From assembly GCA_020848905.1 (NCBI GenBank), contig JADLHG010000063.1, positions 26,931 through 90,930 on the forward strand: a DNA stretch of 64,000 nt, read 5' to 3'. Origin of the DNA: Deltaproteobacteria bacterium. Its GTDB lineage: Bacteria; Myxococcota_A; Polyangia; GCA-2747355; JADLHG01. Both the position numbers and the translations under genes were made by a program. The notes under the pieces are model-generated. The model worked only from the letters and a program-made list of their open reading frames with translations. It had not been told where the DNA came from and did no database searches. Below are positions 50,134-58,061 of the stretch, piece by piece; within the stretch, counting starts at the first letter, position 1; each line of letters opens with the position of its first letter.

Positions 50134-51533
50134 GGAGACACTCGCGGATCTTGATCGTGGACGACAAGCGAGATCTCGCGCAGGGCGTGGCCCTGATCCT
50201 CGGGGAGGTCTCGACGGAGATACGGATCGCGCACAGCGCGGAGCAGGCGCTCGACCTGCTGGAGGAGGCCCCGGCGGACCTGATGTTCGCCGATATCAAG
50301 ATGCCCGGGATGGACGGTCTCGGTCTCCTCCGGCGCGTGCGCGAGGCGTATCCGCGCGCGCGCGTGGTGCTCTTCACCGCCTACGGGACGATCGAGTCGG
50401 CCGTGGAGGCGATGAAGCTCGGCGCCTACCATTACCTCACGAAGCCTTTCTCCAACGACGAGCTCCTGCTCATCGCGCAGCGGGCACTCAAGGAGCTCGG
50501 CGACGAGGACGAGATCGCGCGCCTCCGGGCCGAGCTCGAGGAGAAGCACGACTACTGCGGCATCTACACGCGCGACCACCGCATGCTGACCGTGATCGAC
50601 ACGCTGCGGCGCATCGCCCCCTCGGCGGCGTCCGTGCTGATCCGCGGCGAGAGCGGGACCGGCAAGGAGCTCGTGGCCCGCGCGCTCCACTGCCAGAGCC
50701 CGCGCACCGACAAGCCCTTCGTGGCGTTCAATGCTGCGGCCGTGCCCGAGACGCTGGCCGAGGCCGAGCTCTTCGGCGCGAGGAAGGGCGCGTACACCGG
50801 CTCGGATCGCGACCGCAAGGGGCTCTTCGTCGAGGCCGAGGGGGGCTCGCTCTTCATCGATGAGCTGGCGGGGATGCCGCTCTCGCTGCAAGGCAAGCTC
50901 TTGCGCGTGCTGCAGGAGCGCGAGGTCCTGCCCGTCGGTGCGAGCAAGCCGATCCCGGTCGACGTGCGCGTGGTGAGCGCGCTCAACGTGGACCCCTTGA
51001 AGCTCGTCCGCGAGGGACTCCTGCGCAAGGACCTCTACTACCGGCTCTCCGTCGTGCGGCTCCACGTGCCGCCGCTGCGCGAGCGGGTGGAGGACATCGC
51101 GCTGCTCGCGAACCTCTTTCTCGAGCGGCTGGCGCGCGAGCAAGGGCTGGGCCACCGGCGCCTGTCCCCGCGGGCGGTGCGGCTCCTCGTCTCGCACGAC
51201 TGGCCGGGGAACGTGCGCGAGCTCCAGAACGTGATCGAACGCGCGGCGCTCCTCGCGCGAAGCGACGAGATCGGCCCGCGCGAGATCGTCCTCGAAGACG
51301 ACGACCTCGACTGGGAGCCGGGCGGCGAGGAGGGGCTCTCCTACGAGGAGGCCAAGCGGCGCGTGCTCGAGCAGTTCCAGCGGCGCTACGTCGAACGCAT
51401 CCTGGCCCAGAGCGACGGGAACATCAGCGCGGCGGCTCGGGGGGCGGGGATCACGCGCGTCGCGCTGCACCGCATCCTGAAGCGGCTCGGCGTCGAGGCC
51501 GCGGGCGATGGAGACGACGACCCCGCCGGGTAG
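50130..51533 (+). CDS. NtrC-family sigma-54-dependent response regulator
   Basis: A 467-residue regulator with three domains: a receiver (Asp11, Asp12, phospho-acceptor Asp55, Thr83, Lys105), an AAA+ domain from about 145 to 385 (Walker A GESGTGKE at 173-180; Walker B FIDE near 242-245), and a Fis-type HTH at about 420-460. The sigma-54-contact motif reads GAYTGS (220-225) rather than the consensus GAFTGA; Tyr for Phe is tolerated in relatives, while the Ser is unusual. It should activate sigma-54 promoters when phosphorylated by the coupled kinase. A candidate target is the sigma-54-like element at 39449. RegA, the usual RegB partner, is a two-domain protein and not an AAA+ regulator. Confidence 0.88.
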   Translation: MRRHSRILIVDDKRDLAQGVALILGEVSTEIRIAHSAEQALDLLEEAPADLMFADIKMPGMDGLGLLRRVREAYPRARVVLFTAYGTIESAVEAMKLGAYHYLTKPFSNDELLLIAQRALKELGDEDEIARLRAELEEKHDYCGIYTRDHRMLTVIDTLRRIAPSAASVLIRGESGTGKELVARALHCQSPRTDKPFVAFNAAAVPETLAEAELFGARKGAYTGSDRDRKGLFVEAEGGSLFIDELAGMPLSLQGKLLRVLQEREVLPVGASKPIPVDVRVVSALNVDPLKLVREGLLRKDLYYRLSVVRLHVPPLRERVEDIALLANLFLERLAREQGLGHRRLSPRAVRLLVSHDWPGNVRELQNVIERAALLARSDEIGPREIVLEDDDLDWEPGGEEGLSYEEAKRRVLEQFQRRYVERILAQSDGNISAAARGAGITRVALHRILKRLGVEAAGDGDDDPAG

Positions 51534-51709
51534 CTGTTCTACACAGAAACACGTTGTTGGGTGACTGAACCTGGTCGCATTGGCCGTGAGGCGCCCGGCA
51601 GGCCAGGAGCGCAGGCGCGACACCGCCTGCCGGGATGGATCGCGGCCAAGGTGACCAAGTTTGGCAGTTTGCCCGCTTCGTCGGGCGCATGCCATGATCG
51701 GCCTGCTGC

Positions 51710-53683
51710 ATGGCGCTCCCCCGTCCCCGTCAGCTCGGCTCGTTCGAACTCCTGGCCCGCCTGGCCAAAGGTGGGATGGCCGAGATCTATCTGGCGCGGC
51801 CGGTCGGTGCGACCGACCTGAGCGGGCTCGTGGTGGTGAAGCGGGTCCTGCCGCACCTGGCCGAGGAGCGGCGCTTCGTCTCGATGTTCCTCGAGGAGGC
51901 GCGTCTCGCGGCCAGCCTGAAGCACCCGAACGTGGTGCGCGTCGTGGAGGTCGGCGTCGAGGCCGGCGAGTACTTCATGGCGCTGGAGTATTTGCCCGGG
52001 CCCAGCGTGGCGAGCATCAGTCGGCGGGCGCGTCGAGCCCAGACGCCGATTCCGCTGCCCATCGCGGGCGAGATCGTCTGCCAGATCGCCGACGGGCTGC
52101 ACGCGGCGCACGAGCTGCGCGACGCGAAGGGGCGCCTGCTCCAGGTCGTGCACCGGGACGTGAGTCCCCACAACCTGATGCTCGGCGAGGGCGGCGTGAT
52201 GAAGCTCCTCGACTTCGGCATCGCCAAGGTCAGGGACTCGGCCGTGCACACGAGCACGGGCCACATCAAGGGCAAGTTCCCCTACATGTCTCCCGAGCAG
52301 GGGCTCGGCGAGCCGCTCGACCGCCGCTCCGACCTCTTCTCTCTCGGGACCGTGCTCTACGAGCTGCTCGTCGCACGCCGGCTCTTTCAGCGGCCGAGCG
52401 ACCTGCTGACGCTCAAGGCGATCACCGAGGAGAAGGTGCCCTCGCCCCGATCCATCCTGCCGGAGCTGCCCGAAGGCGTCGAGCGCGTGGTCTTGCGCTC
52501 CCTCGAGCGGCACCGCGAGGATCGCTTCGCCACCGCGGCCGAATTCGCGGCGGCGCTGCGCGAGGCGCTCTCGGGCCTCGGGTTAGAGAGCTCGCCCGAA
52601 GGGGTGGACGCCTGGGTGCAGGCCTCGTGCCGCGACCTCGTCACGCCGCGGGCGACCGCGCTGCGGCAGCTCGCGGAGCGTCCTCCGAGCGAAGAGGTGC
52701 CGGTGCTCGAGGACTTCGTGACGCGGCTCAGCACGGCGCCCGACCTGGTCACGCGCGCCTCGCGCAGGCGGCGTCGGCAGCTCGGTCGGCGTTTCGGCCC
52801 GCGCTTCTGGTTCGCGGTGGCGGTGGTCATGCTGGGCTGCGCCGGGGGGATCTTCGCCCACCTCTTCCTGCGGAGGTCGCGCCTCGAAGGCCCGCCGCTG
52901 CGCTTCGCCATCGCGCCGTCGTACCCGCCAGCCGTTCTGCGCACCGAGATGGCGCCGCTCGTCGGGTACCTCGAGCGCGCAATCGGTCGCCCCATCGAGC
53001 TCGTGGTCCCCGCGACGTACGGGGCCACCACCGAGCTGCTGCTGCGCGGCGAGGCCCATTTCGGCGACATCCCACCGCTGCAGTTCGTGCGTGCGCGTGC
53101 GGGCCGCGCGCAGCTACAGCCGCTGGCGGCCTACAGCTACGAGGGGGCGCGCACCTATCAAGGCTACCTCGTCGTGCGCGACGACAGCCCGCTCCTCGAG
53201 GCGAAGGGCCTGAAGGGGCGCCGCCTCTGTTACGTCGAGCGCGGGTCGGCGAGCGGGTATCTTCTCCCGCGGCAGTTCTTGCGGCAGGCGGGGCTCGACC
53301 CGGATCGCGATCTGCCTGCGCCGCGTTTCAGCGGCACGCATCCCGCCGTGCTGGAGGACGTGCTCGCCGGGCGCTGCGACGCGGGTGCCGTCTACTCGGG
53401 GGCCACGCTGAGCGCCTCCGTGATGGGCATGCCGAGCTCGCGGCTGCGGGTCCTGGCCGTCACGGGGCAGCTCCCCTACGATCTGATCTGTGCCGCGCCA
53501 CAGCTCGCCCCGGAGCTGACGCGCGCCCTCGCTCGCGCGCTCCTCGCGCTGGAACCGCGTCGCGATCTGGGCCGCGCCACGATCGGCAACATCTACCGCG
53601 TGAGCCGCTTTCTGACCGTGCGCCTCGAGGACTTCGCCGCGGTGGAGGCTGCCGCGCGGGCCGACGGCCTCCTCAGGCGCTGA
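51710..53683 (+). CDS. Ser/Thr protein kinase fused to a PhnD-like solute-binding domain
   Basis: A 657-residue protein. Residues 10-285 are an active-looking Hanks-type kinase: Gly-rich loop at 20-27, Lys44, HRD at 148-150, Asn155, DFG at 168-170, and MSPEQ. A linker follows, then a membrane helix near 366-387 and an extracytoplasmic domain from about 397 to 657 that resembles the PhnD/phosphonate-binding fold (AIAPSYPPAVLRTEMAPLVGYLERAIGRPIELVVPATYGATTELLLRGEAHFGDIPPLQFVRARAG). The domain would bind a small ligand outside and control the kinase inside. I know of no standard ligand for this fusion; phosphonate, phosphite and sulfur or nitrogen oxyanions are only candidates. The ATG at 51710 has no clear ribosome site. 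Confidence 0.8.
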   Translation: MALPRPRQLGSFELLARLAKGGMAEIYLARPVGATDLSGLVVVKRVLPHLAEERRFVSMFLEEARLAASLKHPNVVRVVEVGVEAGEYFMALEYLPGPSVASISRRARRAQTPIPLPIAGEIVCQIADGLHAAHELRDAKGRLLQVVHRDVSPHNLMLGEGGVMKLLDFGIAKVRDSAVHTSTGHIKGKFPYMSPEQGLGEPLDRRSDLFSLGTVLYELLVARRLFQRPSDLLTLKAITEEKVPSPRSILPELPEGVERVVLRSLERHREDRFATAAEFAAALREALSGLGLESSPEGVDAWVQASCRDLVTPRATALRQLAERPPSEEVPVLEDFVTRLSTAPDLVTRASRRRRRQLGRRFGPRFWFAVAVVMLGCAGGIFAHLFLRRSRLEGPPLRFAIAPSYPPAVLRTEMAPLVGYLERAIGRPIELVVPATYGATTELLLRGEAHFGDIPPLQFVRARAGRAQLQPLAAYSYEGARTYQGYLVVRDDSPLLEAKGLKGRRLCYVERGSASGYLLPRQFLRQAGLDPDRDLPAPRFSGTHPAVLEDVLAGRCDAGAVYSGATLSASVMGMPSSRLRVLAVTGQLPYDLICAAPQLAPELTRALARALLALEPRRDLGRATIGNIYRVSRFLTVRLEDFAAVEAAARADGLLRR

Positions 53684-53716
53684 GAGAGGAGCGCCGGGCG
53701 AGAGCCCCGGAGGGGG

Positions 53717-54454
53717 TCAGACGTCCGAGACGAGCTCCGTCTCGTCGAGGAGCGCGTCTAGGTCGGGGACGGTGACGATGCGGCCGGCGAACTTGGCCAC
53801 GCCCTCGTCGGTGAGCACCCGGATGGTGCGTGCAATCGTCTCGGGGCGGGTGCCGACCATCGACGCCAGATCCTGGCGGGTGAGGGGGAGCTGGATGGTC
53901 AGCGTTCCGTCCTCGGTCACCGAGCCGAAGCGATCCTTCAGCGTCAGCAGCAGGTGGGCGAGGCGCGCGCGCACGGAGAGCGTCGAGGCCTGGAGCCGCG
54001 CATCCTCGGCCTCTTCGAGGTCCGTGGCCAGGCGCAGCAGAAATTTCTGCCCGAGCGACGGATTGCGCTCGAGGAGCAGCGCCACGCCGGACTTGTCGAT
54101 GAAGCAGATGCGCGCCGGCGTGAGGGCCTCGGCGGACGCGCTGTAGCCGCTGCCGGAGAAGAAGGTGCGGTAGCCCAGCGTCTGCCCGGGGTGGGCCAGC
54201 CGCACGAGCATCGAGTTGCCGTCCGCGTCGGTCTTGCGCACCCCGACCGTTCCGTCCTCGATGCAGTAGATCCCGAGGCACGGGTTGCCCTGATAGAAGA
54301 TCACCTGGCCGGTCTGGTAGGTGTTGTAGATCTTCAGCCGGTCGAGCAGGCCCACGTCCTCGTCGCGGAGGGCGCACCACTCCGAGCGGTCGCGCCGCTG
54401 GCAGGTGTAACAGCTCTGAGCTTTCCGACCAAAACTAGTGCTATGGGGGCTCAT
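53717..54454 (-). CDS. Crp/Fnr-family transcriptional regulator, probable Fe-S Fnr
   Basis: A 245-residue regulator. Cys15, Cys18 and Cys27 (CYTCQRRDRSEWC) at the N-terminus with a later Cys (Cys59, Cys64 or Cys117) resemble the [4Fe-4S] ligands of Fnr, although the spacing (2 and 8) differs from the E. coli protein. Residues about 35-150 are the effector beta-barrel and dimer helix, and residues 188-225 the HTH. The recognition helix contains PETIARTIR, with Glu205 and Arg209 in the E-xx-S/A-R pattern that reads TTGA half-sites. It may therefore bind the boxes at 14005, 19758, 54499 and 54848. It faces the cbb3 operon across a 146-nt gap. Confidence 0.85.
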   Translation of the reverse strand: MSPHSTSFGRKAQSCYTCQRRDRSEWCALRDEDVGLLDRLKIYNTYQTGQVIFYQGNPCLGIYCIEDGTVGVRKTDADGNSMLVRLAHPGQTLGYRTFFSGSGYSASAEALTPARICFIDKSGVALLLERNPSLGQKFLLRLATDLEEAEDARLQASTLSVRARLAHLLLTLKDRFGSVTEDGTLTIQLPLTRQDLASMVGTRPETIARTIRVLTDEGVAKFAGRIVTVPDLDALLDETELVSDV

Positions 54455-54498
54455 GCACGTCTGCCCTTGCGCTTCGGCGGTGAGGCGGGGTCGTTCTG

Positions 54499-54512
54499 TT
54501 GACGGCGATCAA
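54499..54512. promoter_or_regulatory. Crp/Fnr-type binding site
   Basis: TTGACGGCGATCAA, half-sites TTGAC and ATCAA with 4 nt between, lies 45 nt upstream of the Fnr-like gene (on the other strand) and 88 nt upstream of the GTG at 54601. A weaker TTGAC half-site follows at 54521. It can mediate autoregulation of the Fnr-like gene and control of the genes to the right. Confidence 0.6.
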
Positions 54513-54600
54513 GCAGACCGTTGACCTCACCCAAGGAGACTCTCAACACCCTCCCCTAGCATGCCCTTTAGACCGCCCGCCGCCGCGGGGAGGTTAGGTC

Positions 54601-54990
54601 GTGACCCTAAACCGCGTAGAGCATACAGCGTTCGTGACCCACGTCAATGCGTTACAGGCGCTGGCCGGGGTGACTAAACTCTCGCTCCCGGCGGGACAAG
54701 TGCTCGTTTACCAAGACCACTTTTCGCGCGGGCTCTTCGTGGTGACCCGCGGGAGCCTTCGCGTCTGCCAGCAGGGCAAGGACGCGGCGCAGCCGAGCGA
54801 GCTCATCGAGAGCGCGGGAGATGGACCGCTCGTGGTGCCGTCGCTCCTTGACCTCGATCAACCTGCGAAGGCGACGATCGAGACGCACACCGACGTCGAG
54901 CTCTTCTACATCCCGCGCAGCGTGGCGCTTGGCGCGGGAGCGCAGCTTTCCTGGCTCGAGGCCGGAACCCGGAGGGCGGCTGGCGCGTAG
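54601..54990 (+). CDS. single cyclic-nucleotide-binding-type domain protein without an HTH
   Basis: A 129-residue protein from GTG 54601. It shows the cNMP-binding/Crp effector beta-barrel (LAGVTKLSLPAGQVLVYQDHFSRGLFVVTRGSLRVCQQG and the later SLLDLDQPAKATIETHTDVELFYIP) and ends before any DNA-binding domain. The start has no clear ribosome site, but the frame continues well and the gene lies between the Fnr-like gene and ccoNO. It could sense a ligand or form heterodimers with the regulator. An Fnr box (54848-54861) lies inside its coding sequence. Confidence 0.6.
   Translation: MTLNRVEHTAFVTHVNALQALAGVTKLSLPAGQVLVYQDHFSRGLFVVTRGSLRVCQQGKDAAQPSELIESAGDGPLVVPSLLDLDQPAKATIETHTDVELFYIPRSVALGAGAQLSWLEAGTRRAAGA
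54848..54861. promoter_or_regulatory. Crp/Fnr-type binding site inside the cNMP-domain gene, upstream of ccoNO
   Basis: TTGACCTCGATCAA has half-sites TTGAC and ATCAA and lies 163 nt upstream of the ccoNO start, within the preceding gene. Fnr boxes are usually about 40 nt before the transcription start, so a promoter for ccoNO could begin near 54900. Its position inside a coding sequence means that some of its bases may be chance. Confidence 0.45.
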
Positions 54991-55023
54991 CAGTACCCCG
55001 AAAGGGGCACCCTCGCACACGCC

Positions 55024-57219
55024 ATGCATTCACGCCTCGAGTCGTTCACCTACGACGACAAATCGGTCCGCCGTTTTCTGCTCGCCACGCTCGTCTGGGG
55101 GACGGTGGGGATGCTCGTGGGGCTCTGGATCGCCCTCGAGCTCGTGAGCGAGAAGCTGAACCTGGGCCTTCCGTGGCTCACCTTCGGCCGGCTGCGTCCG
55201 CTGCACACGAACGCGGTCATCTTTGCCTTCGCGGGCAACGCGATCTTCGCCGCGGTCTACTACTCGAGCCAGCGCCTGCTCAAGGCGCGGACCTTCAGCG
55301 ACCGACTGAGCGCGCTGCACTTCTGGGGGTGGCAGGCGATCATCGTCGCCGCGGCGGTCACGCTCCCGCTCGGCTACACCCAGGGCAAGGAGTACGCCGA
55401 GCTCGAGTGGCCCATCGACCTGGCCATCGCGGTCGTGTGGGTCGTCTTCGCCGTCAACTTCTTCGGCACGATCGCCAGGCGGCGCGAGCGCCACCTCTAC
55501 GTGGCGATCTGGTTCTACATCGCGACCATCATCGCCGTGGCGGTGCTGCACATCTTCAACAGCCTCGTCGTGCCGAGCGGCCTGCTCAAGAGCTACTCGA
55601 TCTACGCCGGCGTGCAGGACGCCTTCATGCAGTGGTGGTACGGGCACAACGCGGTGGCCTTCTTCCTCACCACGCCCTTCCTCGGCCTCATGTACTACTT
55701 CATGCCGAAGGCGGCGGAGCGGCCGGTCTTCTCCTATCGGCTGTCGATCGTCCACTTCTGGACGCTGGTCTTCATCTATATCTGGGCCGGGCCGCACCAC
55801 CTGCACTACACCGCGCTGCCGGGCTGGGCCTCGACGCTCGGGATGCTCTTCTCGGTGATGCTCTGGATGCCCTCCTGGGGGGGGATGTTGAACGGCCTGC
55901 TCACCCTCCGCGGCGCGTGGAACAAGGTCTCCGAGGACCCGGTCCTCAAGTTCTTCGTCGTGGGCGTGACCTTCTACGGCATGTCCACTTTCGAGGGTCC
56001 GATGATGTCGGTGAAGAGCGTGAACGCGCTCTCGCACTACACCGACTGGAACATCGCCCACGTGCACGGCGGCGCGCTCGGCTGGGTGGGCTTCATGATC
56101 TTCGGCATGGTCTACTGGCTCGCGCCGCGGCTCTTCCAGACGGAGCTCCACAGCAAGCGGCTCGCGACGACGCACTTCTGGATCGGCACGCTCGGTATCG
56201 TCCTCTACGTCGTCTCGATGTGGACGGCGGGGATCACGCAGGGCCTCATGTGGCGGGCCTTCGACGAGACCGGGCGGCTCGCGTACCCGGACTTCGTCGA
56301 GACCTTGACCAAGCTCGTGCCGATGTACTGGGTCCGCATCGTGGGGGGGACGCTCTACCTCACGGGGATGCTCCTCTGCGGTTACAACATCTATCGGACC
56401 TGGCGCGCGCGGCCGGCGACCTACGCCGAGCCGGCCTACGAGGCGGCGCCGCTCTCGGCCCAGGTCGAACACCACGCCCCGGCGGCGGGCGAGGCGAGGC
56501 CGGGCTTCCTGAGTCTGGCCTGGCATCGCACCTGGGAGGGGCTTCCGCTGACCTTCACCGTGCTCGTGATCGTGGCGGTGGTCGTGGCGTCGCTCTTCGA
56601 GATCCTGCCCACCTTCCTCATCCGGTCGAACGTGCCGACCATCGCGTCGGTCAAGCCCTACACGCCGCTCGAGCTCGCGGGGCGAGACCTCTACGTGAAG
56701 GAGGGCTGCTACAACTGCCACTCGCAGATGGTGCGCCCCTTCCGCTCGGAGACCGAGCGCTACGGCGAGTACAGCAAGGCGGGGGAGTTCGTCTACGACC
56801 ACCCCTTCCAGTGGGGCTCGCGGCGCATCGGGCCGGACCTGCACCGCATCGGGGGCAAGTACCCGCACCTCTGGCACGTGCGGCACATGCAGGACCCGCG
56901 CTCCACCTCGACGGGCTCGATTATGCCGTCGTACCCCTGGCTGCTCGAGAACCCGCTCGACTTCGACGTGATCCCGAAGCGCGTGGACGCGATGGTCATG
57001 CTCGGCGTGCCCTACGGCGCGGCGGTGACGCGGGCCAAGGAGCTGGCCGTGGCGCAGGCCGAGGAGATCGGGCGCGAGATCGCGAAGCAGGGCGGGCCGG
57101 CCGGGCTCGAGCGGAAGGAGATCGTGGCGCTGGTCGCGTACCTGCAGCGACTCGGCACCGACCTCAAGGGCGGCTCGGGTCGCGGCGCGGGGAGCGCCCT
57201 GGCGAAGGCGGAGAGGTGA
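55024..57219 (+). CDS. ccoNO: cbb3-type cytochrome oxidase CcoN-CcoO fusion
   Basis: A 731-residue fusion of subunits I and II of the high-affinity cbb3 oxidase. Residues about 1-475 are CcoN, with the catalytic helices ([55 protein letters not shown]) that bear the heme and CuB His. After a Pro/Ala-rich linker (about 475-505), a membrane helix leads into CcoO, with a mono-heme c site CYNCH (Cys562, Cys565, His566) and downstream residues that supply the Met ligand. It reduces oxygen at low concentration. Start ATG 55024. CcoN and CcoO are separate in many proteobacteria; the fusion occurs in some phyla. Confidence 0.92.
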   Translation: MHSRLESFTYDDKSVRRFLLATLVWGTVGMLVGLWIALELVSEKLNLGLPWLTFGRLRPLHTNAVIFAFAGNAIFAAVYYSSQRLLKARTFSDRLSALHFWGWQAIIVAAAVTLPLGYTQGKEYAELEWPIDLAIAVVWVVFAVNFFGTIARRRERHLYVAIWFYIATIIAVAVLHIFNSLVVPSGLLKSYSIYAGVQDAFMQWWYGHNAVAFFLTTPFLGLMYYFMPKAAERPVFSYRLSIVHFWTLVFIYIWAGPHHLHYTALPGWASTLGMLFSVMLWMPSWGGMLNGLLTLRGAWNKVSEDPVLKFFVVGVTFYGMSTFEGPMMSVKSVNALSHYTDWNIAHVHGGALGWVGFMIFGMVYWLAPRLFQTELHSKRLATTHFWIGTLGIVLYVVSMWTAGITQGLMWRAFDETGRLAYPDFVETLTKLVPMYWVRIVGGTLYLTGMLLCGYNIYRTWRARPATYAEPAYEAAPLSAQVEHHAPAAGEARPGFLSLAWHRTWEGLPLTFTVLVIVAVVVASLFEILPTFLIRSNVPTIASVKPYTPLELAGRDLYVKEGCYNCHSQMVRPFRSETERYGEYSKAGEFVYDHPFQWGSRRIGPDLHRIGGKYPHLWHVRHMQDPRSTSTGSIMPSYPWLLENPLDFDVIPKRVDAMVMLGVPYGAAVTRAKELAVAQAEEIGREIAKQGGPAGLERKEIVALVAYLQRLGTDLKGGSGRGAGSALAKAER

Positions 57220-57220
57220 C

Positions 57221-57418
57221 ATGCGACTCAGCGACGTAGTGGGTCACTCGGGCCTGTCGGGCTACGCGCAGGTCGCGCTGATCTTGTTCGTGCTGGCCTT
57301 CGTCGGAGTCGTGCTCCGCGTCGTCGCGCGCCGCTTCAGGGCGGACGACCAGCGGACCGCGCGCCTGCCCCTCGACGACGGACAGCCCTGCACGGAGAGC
57401 CGCCATGAGCGCGCCTGA
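57221..57418 (+). CDS. ccoQ: cbb3 oxidase subunit CcoQ
   Basis: A 65-residue protein with one helix (YAQVALILFVLAFVGVVLRVV) and a polar tail, the usual size and layout of CcoQ, which stabilises CcoP. ATG 57221 follows the ccoNO stop directly, and its end overlaps ccoP by 14 nt. Identification rests mainly on position, since CcoQ sequences vary. Confidence 0.8.
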   Translation: MRLSDVVGHSGLSGYAQVALILFVLAFVGVVLRVVARRFRADDQRTARLPLDDGQPCTESRHERA

Positions 57419-58058
57419 GCTGAACCAGATCCGGGACCACGAGTTCGACGGCATCAAGGAGTACGACAACCCCACGCCGCGCTGGTGGACCTGGGTCTTC
57501 GTGGTCAGCATCGCCTTCTCGCTGGTCTACTTCGTCTGGTACCACCTGGGCGGCCCCGGACCGTCGGCGGAGAAGGAGTACGAGACGGAGATGGCGGAGG
57601 CCAAGGCCAAGGGGCGCGGCGGGGCGGTGGGCGCGACGGCGGTGGCCACCGAGGCGGAGCTCGCGGCGCTCGGCAAGGACCCGGCGGCGATCGAGGCGGC
57701 CAAGGGGCTCTTCGCGAAGAACTGCGTGGCCTGCCACGGGGAGAAGGGCGAGGGGAAGATCGGCCCCAACCTGACCGACGACTTCTATCTGCACGGCGGG
57801 CGGCGCGCCGACCTCTTCAAGGTGATCCGCGACGGCGTGCCGGCCAAGGGGATGATCCCGTGGGGGACGGCGCTGAAGCCCGAGGAGCTCAAGCAGCTCG
57901 CGGTCTACGTGGCGAGCCTGCGCGGGACGAACCCGCCCAACGGCAAGGCCGCGCAGGGAGAGAAGGCCGCACCGCTCGAGGCGGAGGGGGCGGAGAAGGG
58001 GTCCGCTTCCGACGCCGCGGTGAGCGGGAAGAGTCCGGCGGCGGAGGGGGGAGGGTAG
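57405..58058 (+). CDS. ccoP: cbb3 oxidase subunit CcoP (mono-heme form)
   Basis: A 217-residue membrane-anchored cytochrome c. It has the CcoP N-terminus (HEFDGIKEYDNPTPRWWTWVF), a membrane helix near residues 27-47, and one heme site CVACH (Cys107, Cys110, His111), followed by a Met-containing loop (KGMIPWG). Many CcoP proteins have two heme c sites; this one has one, as in some other phyla. The last 45 residues are a Gly/Ala/Lys/Glu-rich tail. It overlaps ccoQ by 14 nt. Confidence 0.9.
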   Translation: MSAPELNQIRDHEFDGIKEYDNPTPRWWTWVFVVSIAFSLVYFVWYHLGGPGPSAEKEYETEMAEAKAKGRGGAVGATAVATEAELAALGKDPAAIEAAKGLFAKNCVACHGEKGEGKIGPNLTDDFYLHGGRRADLFKVIRDGVPAKGMIPWGTALKPEELKQLAVYVASLRGTNPPNGKAAQGEKAAPLEAEGAEKGSASDAAVSGKSPAAEGGG

Positions 58059-58061
58059 CGC

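Noticed and set aside
55030..57222. Minus-strand frame covering the whole ccoNO gene
   Set aside because: It mirrors ccoNO in antisense and is Arg/Asp/His-rich; the plus-strand gene has an unmistakable cbb3 signature.
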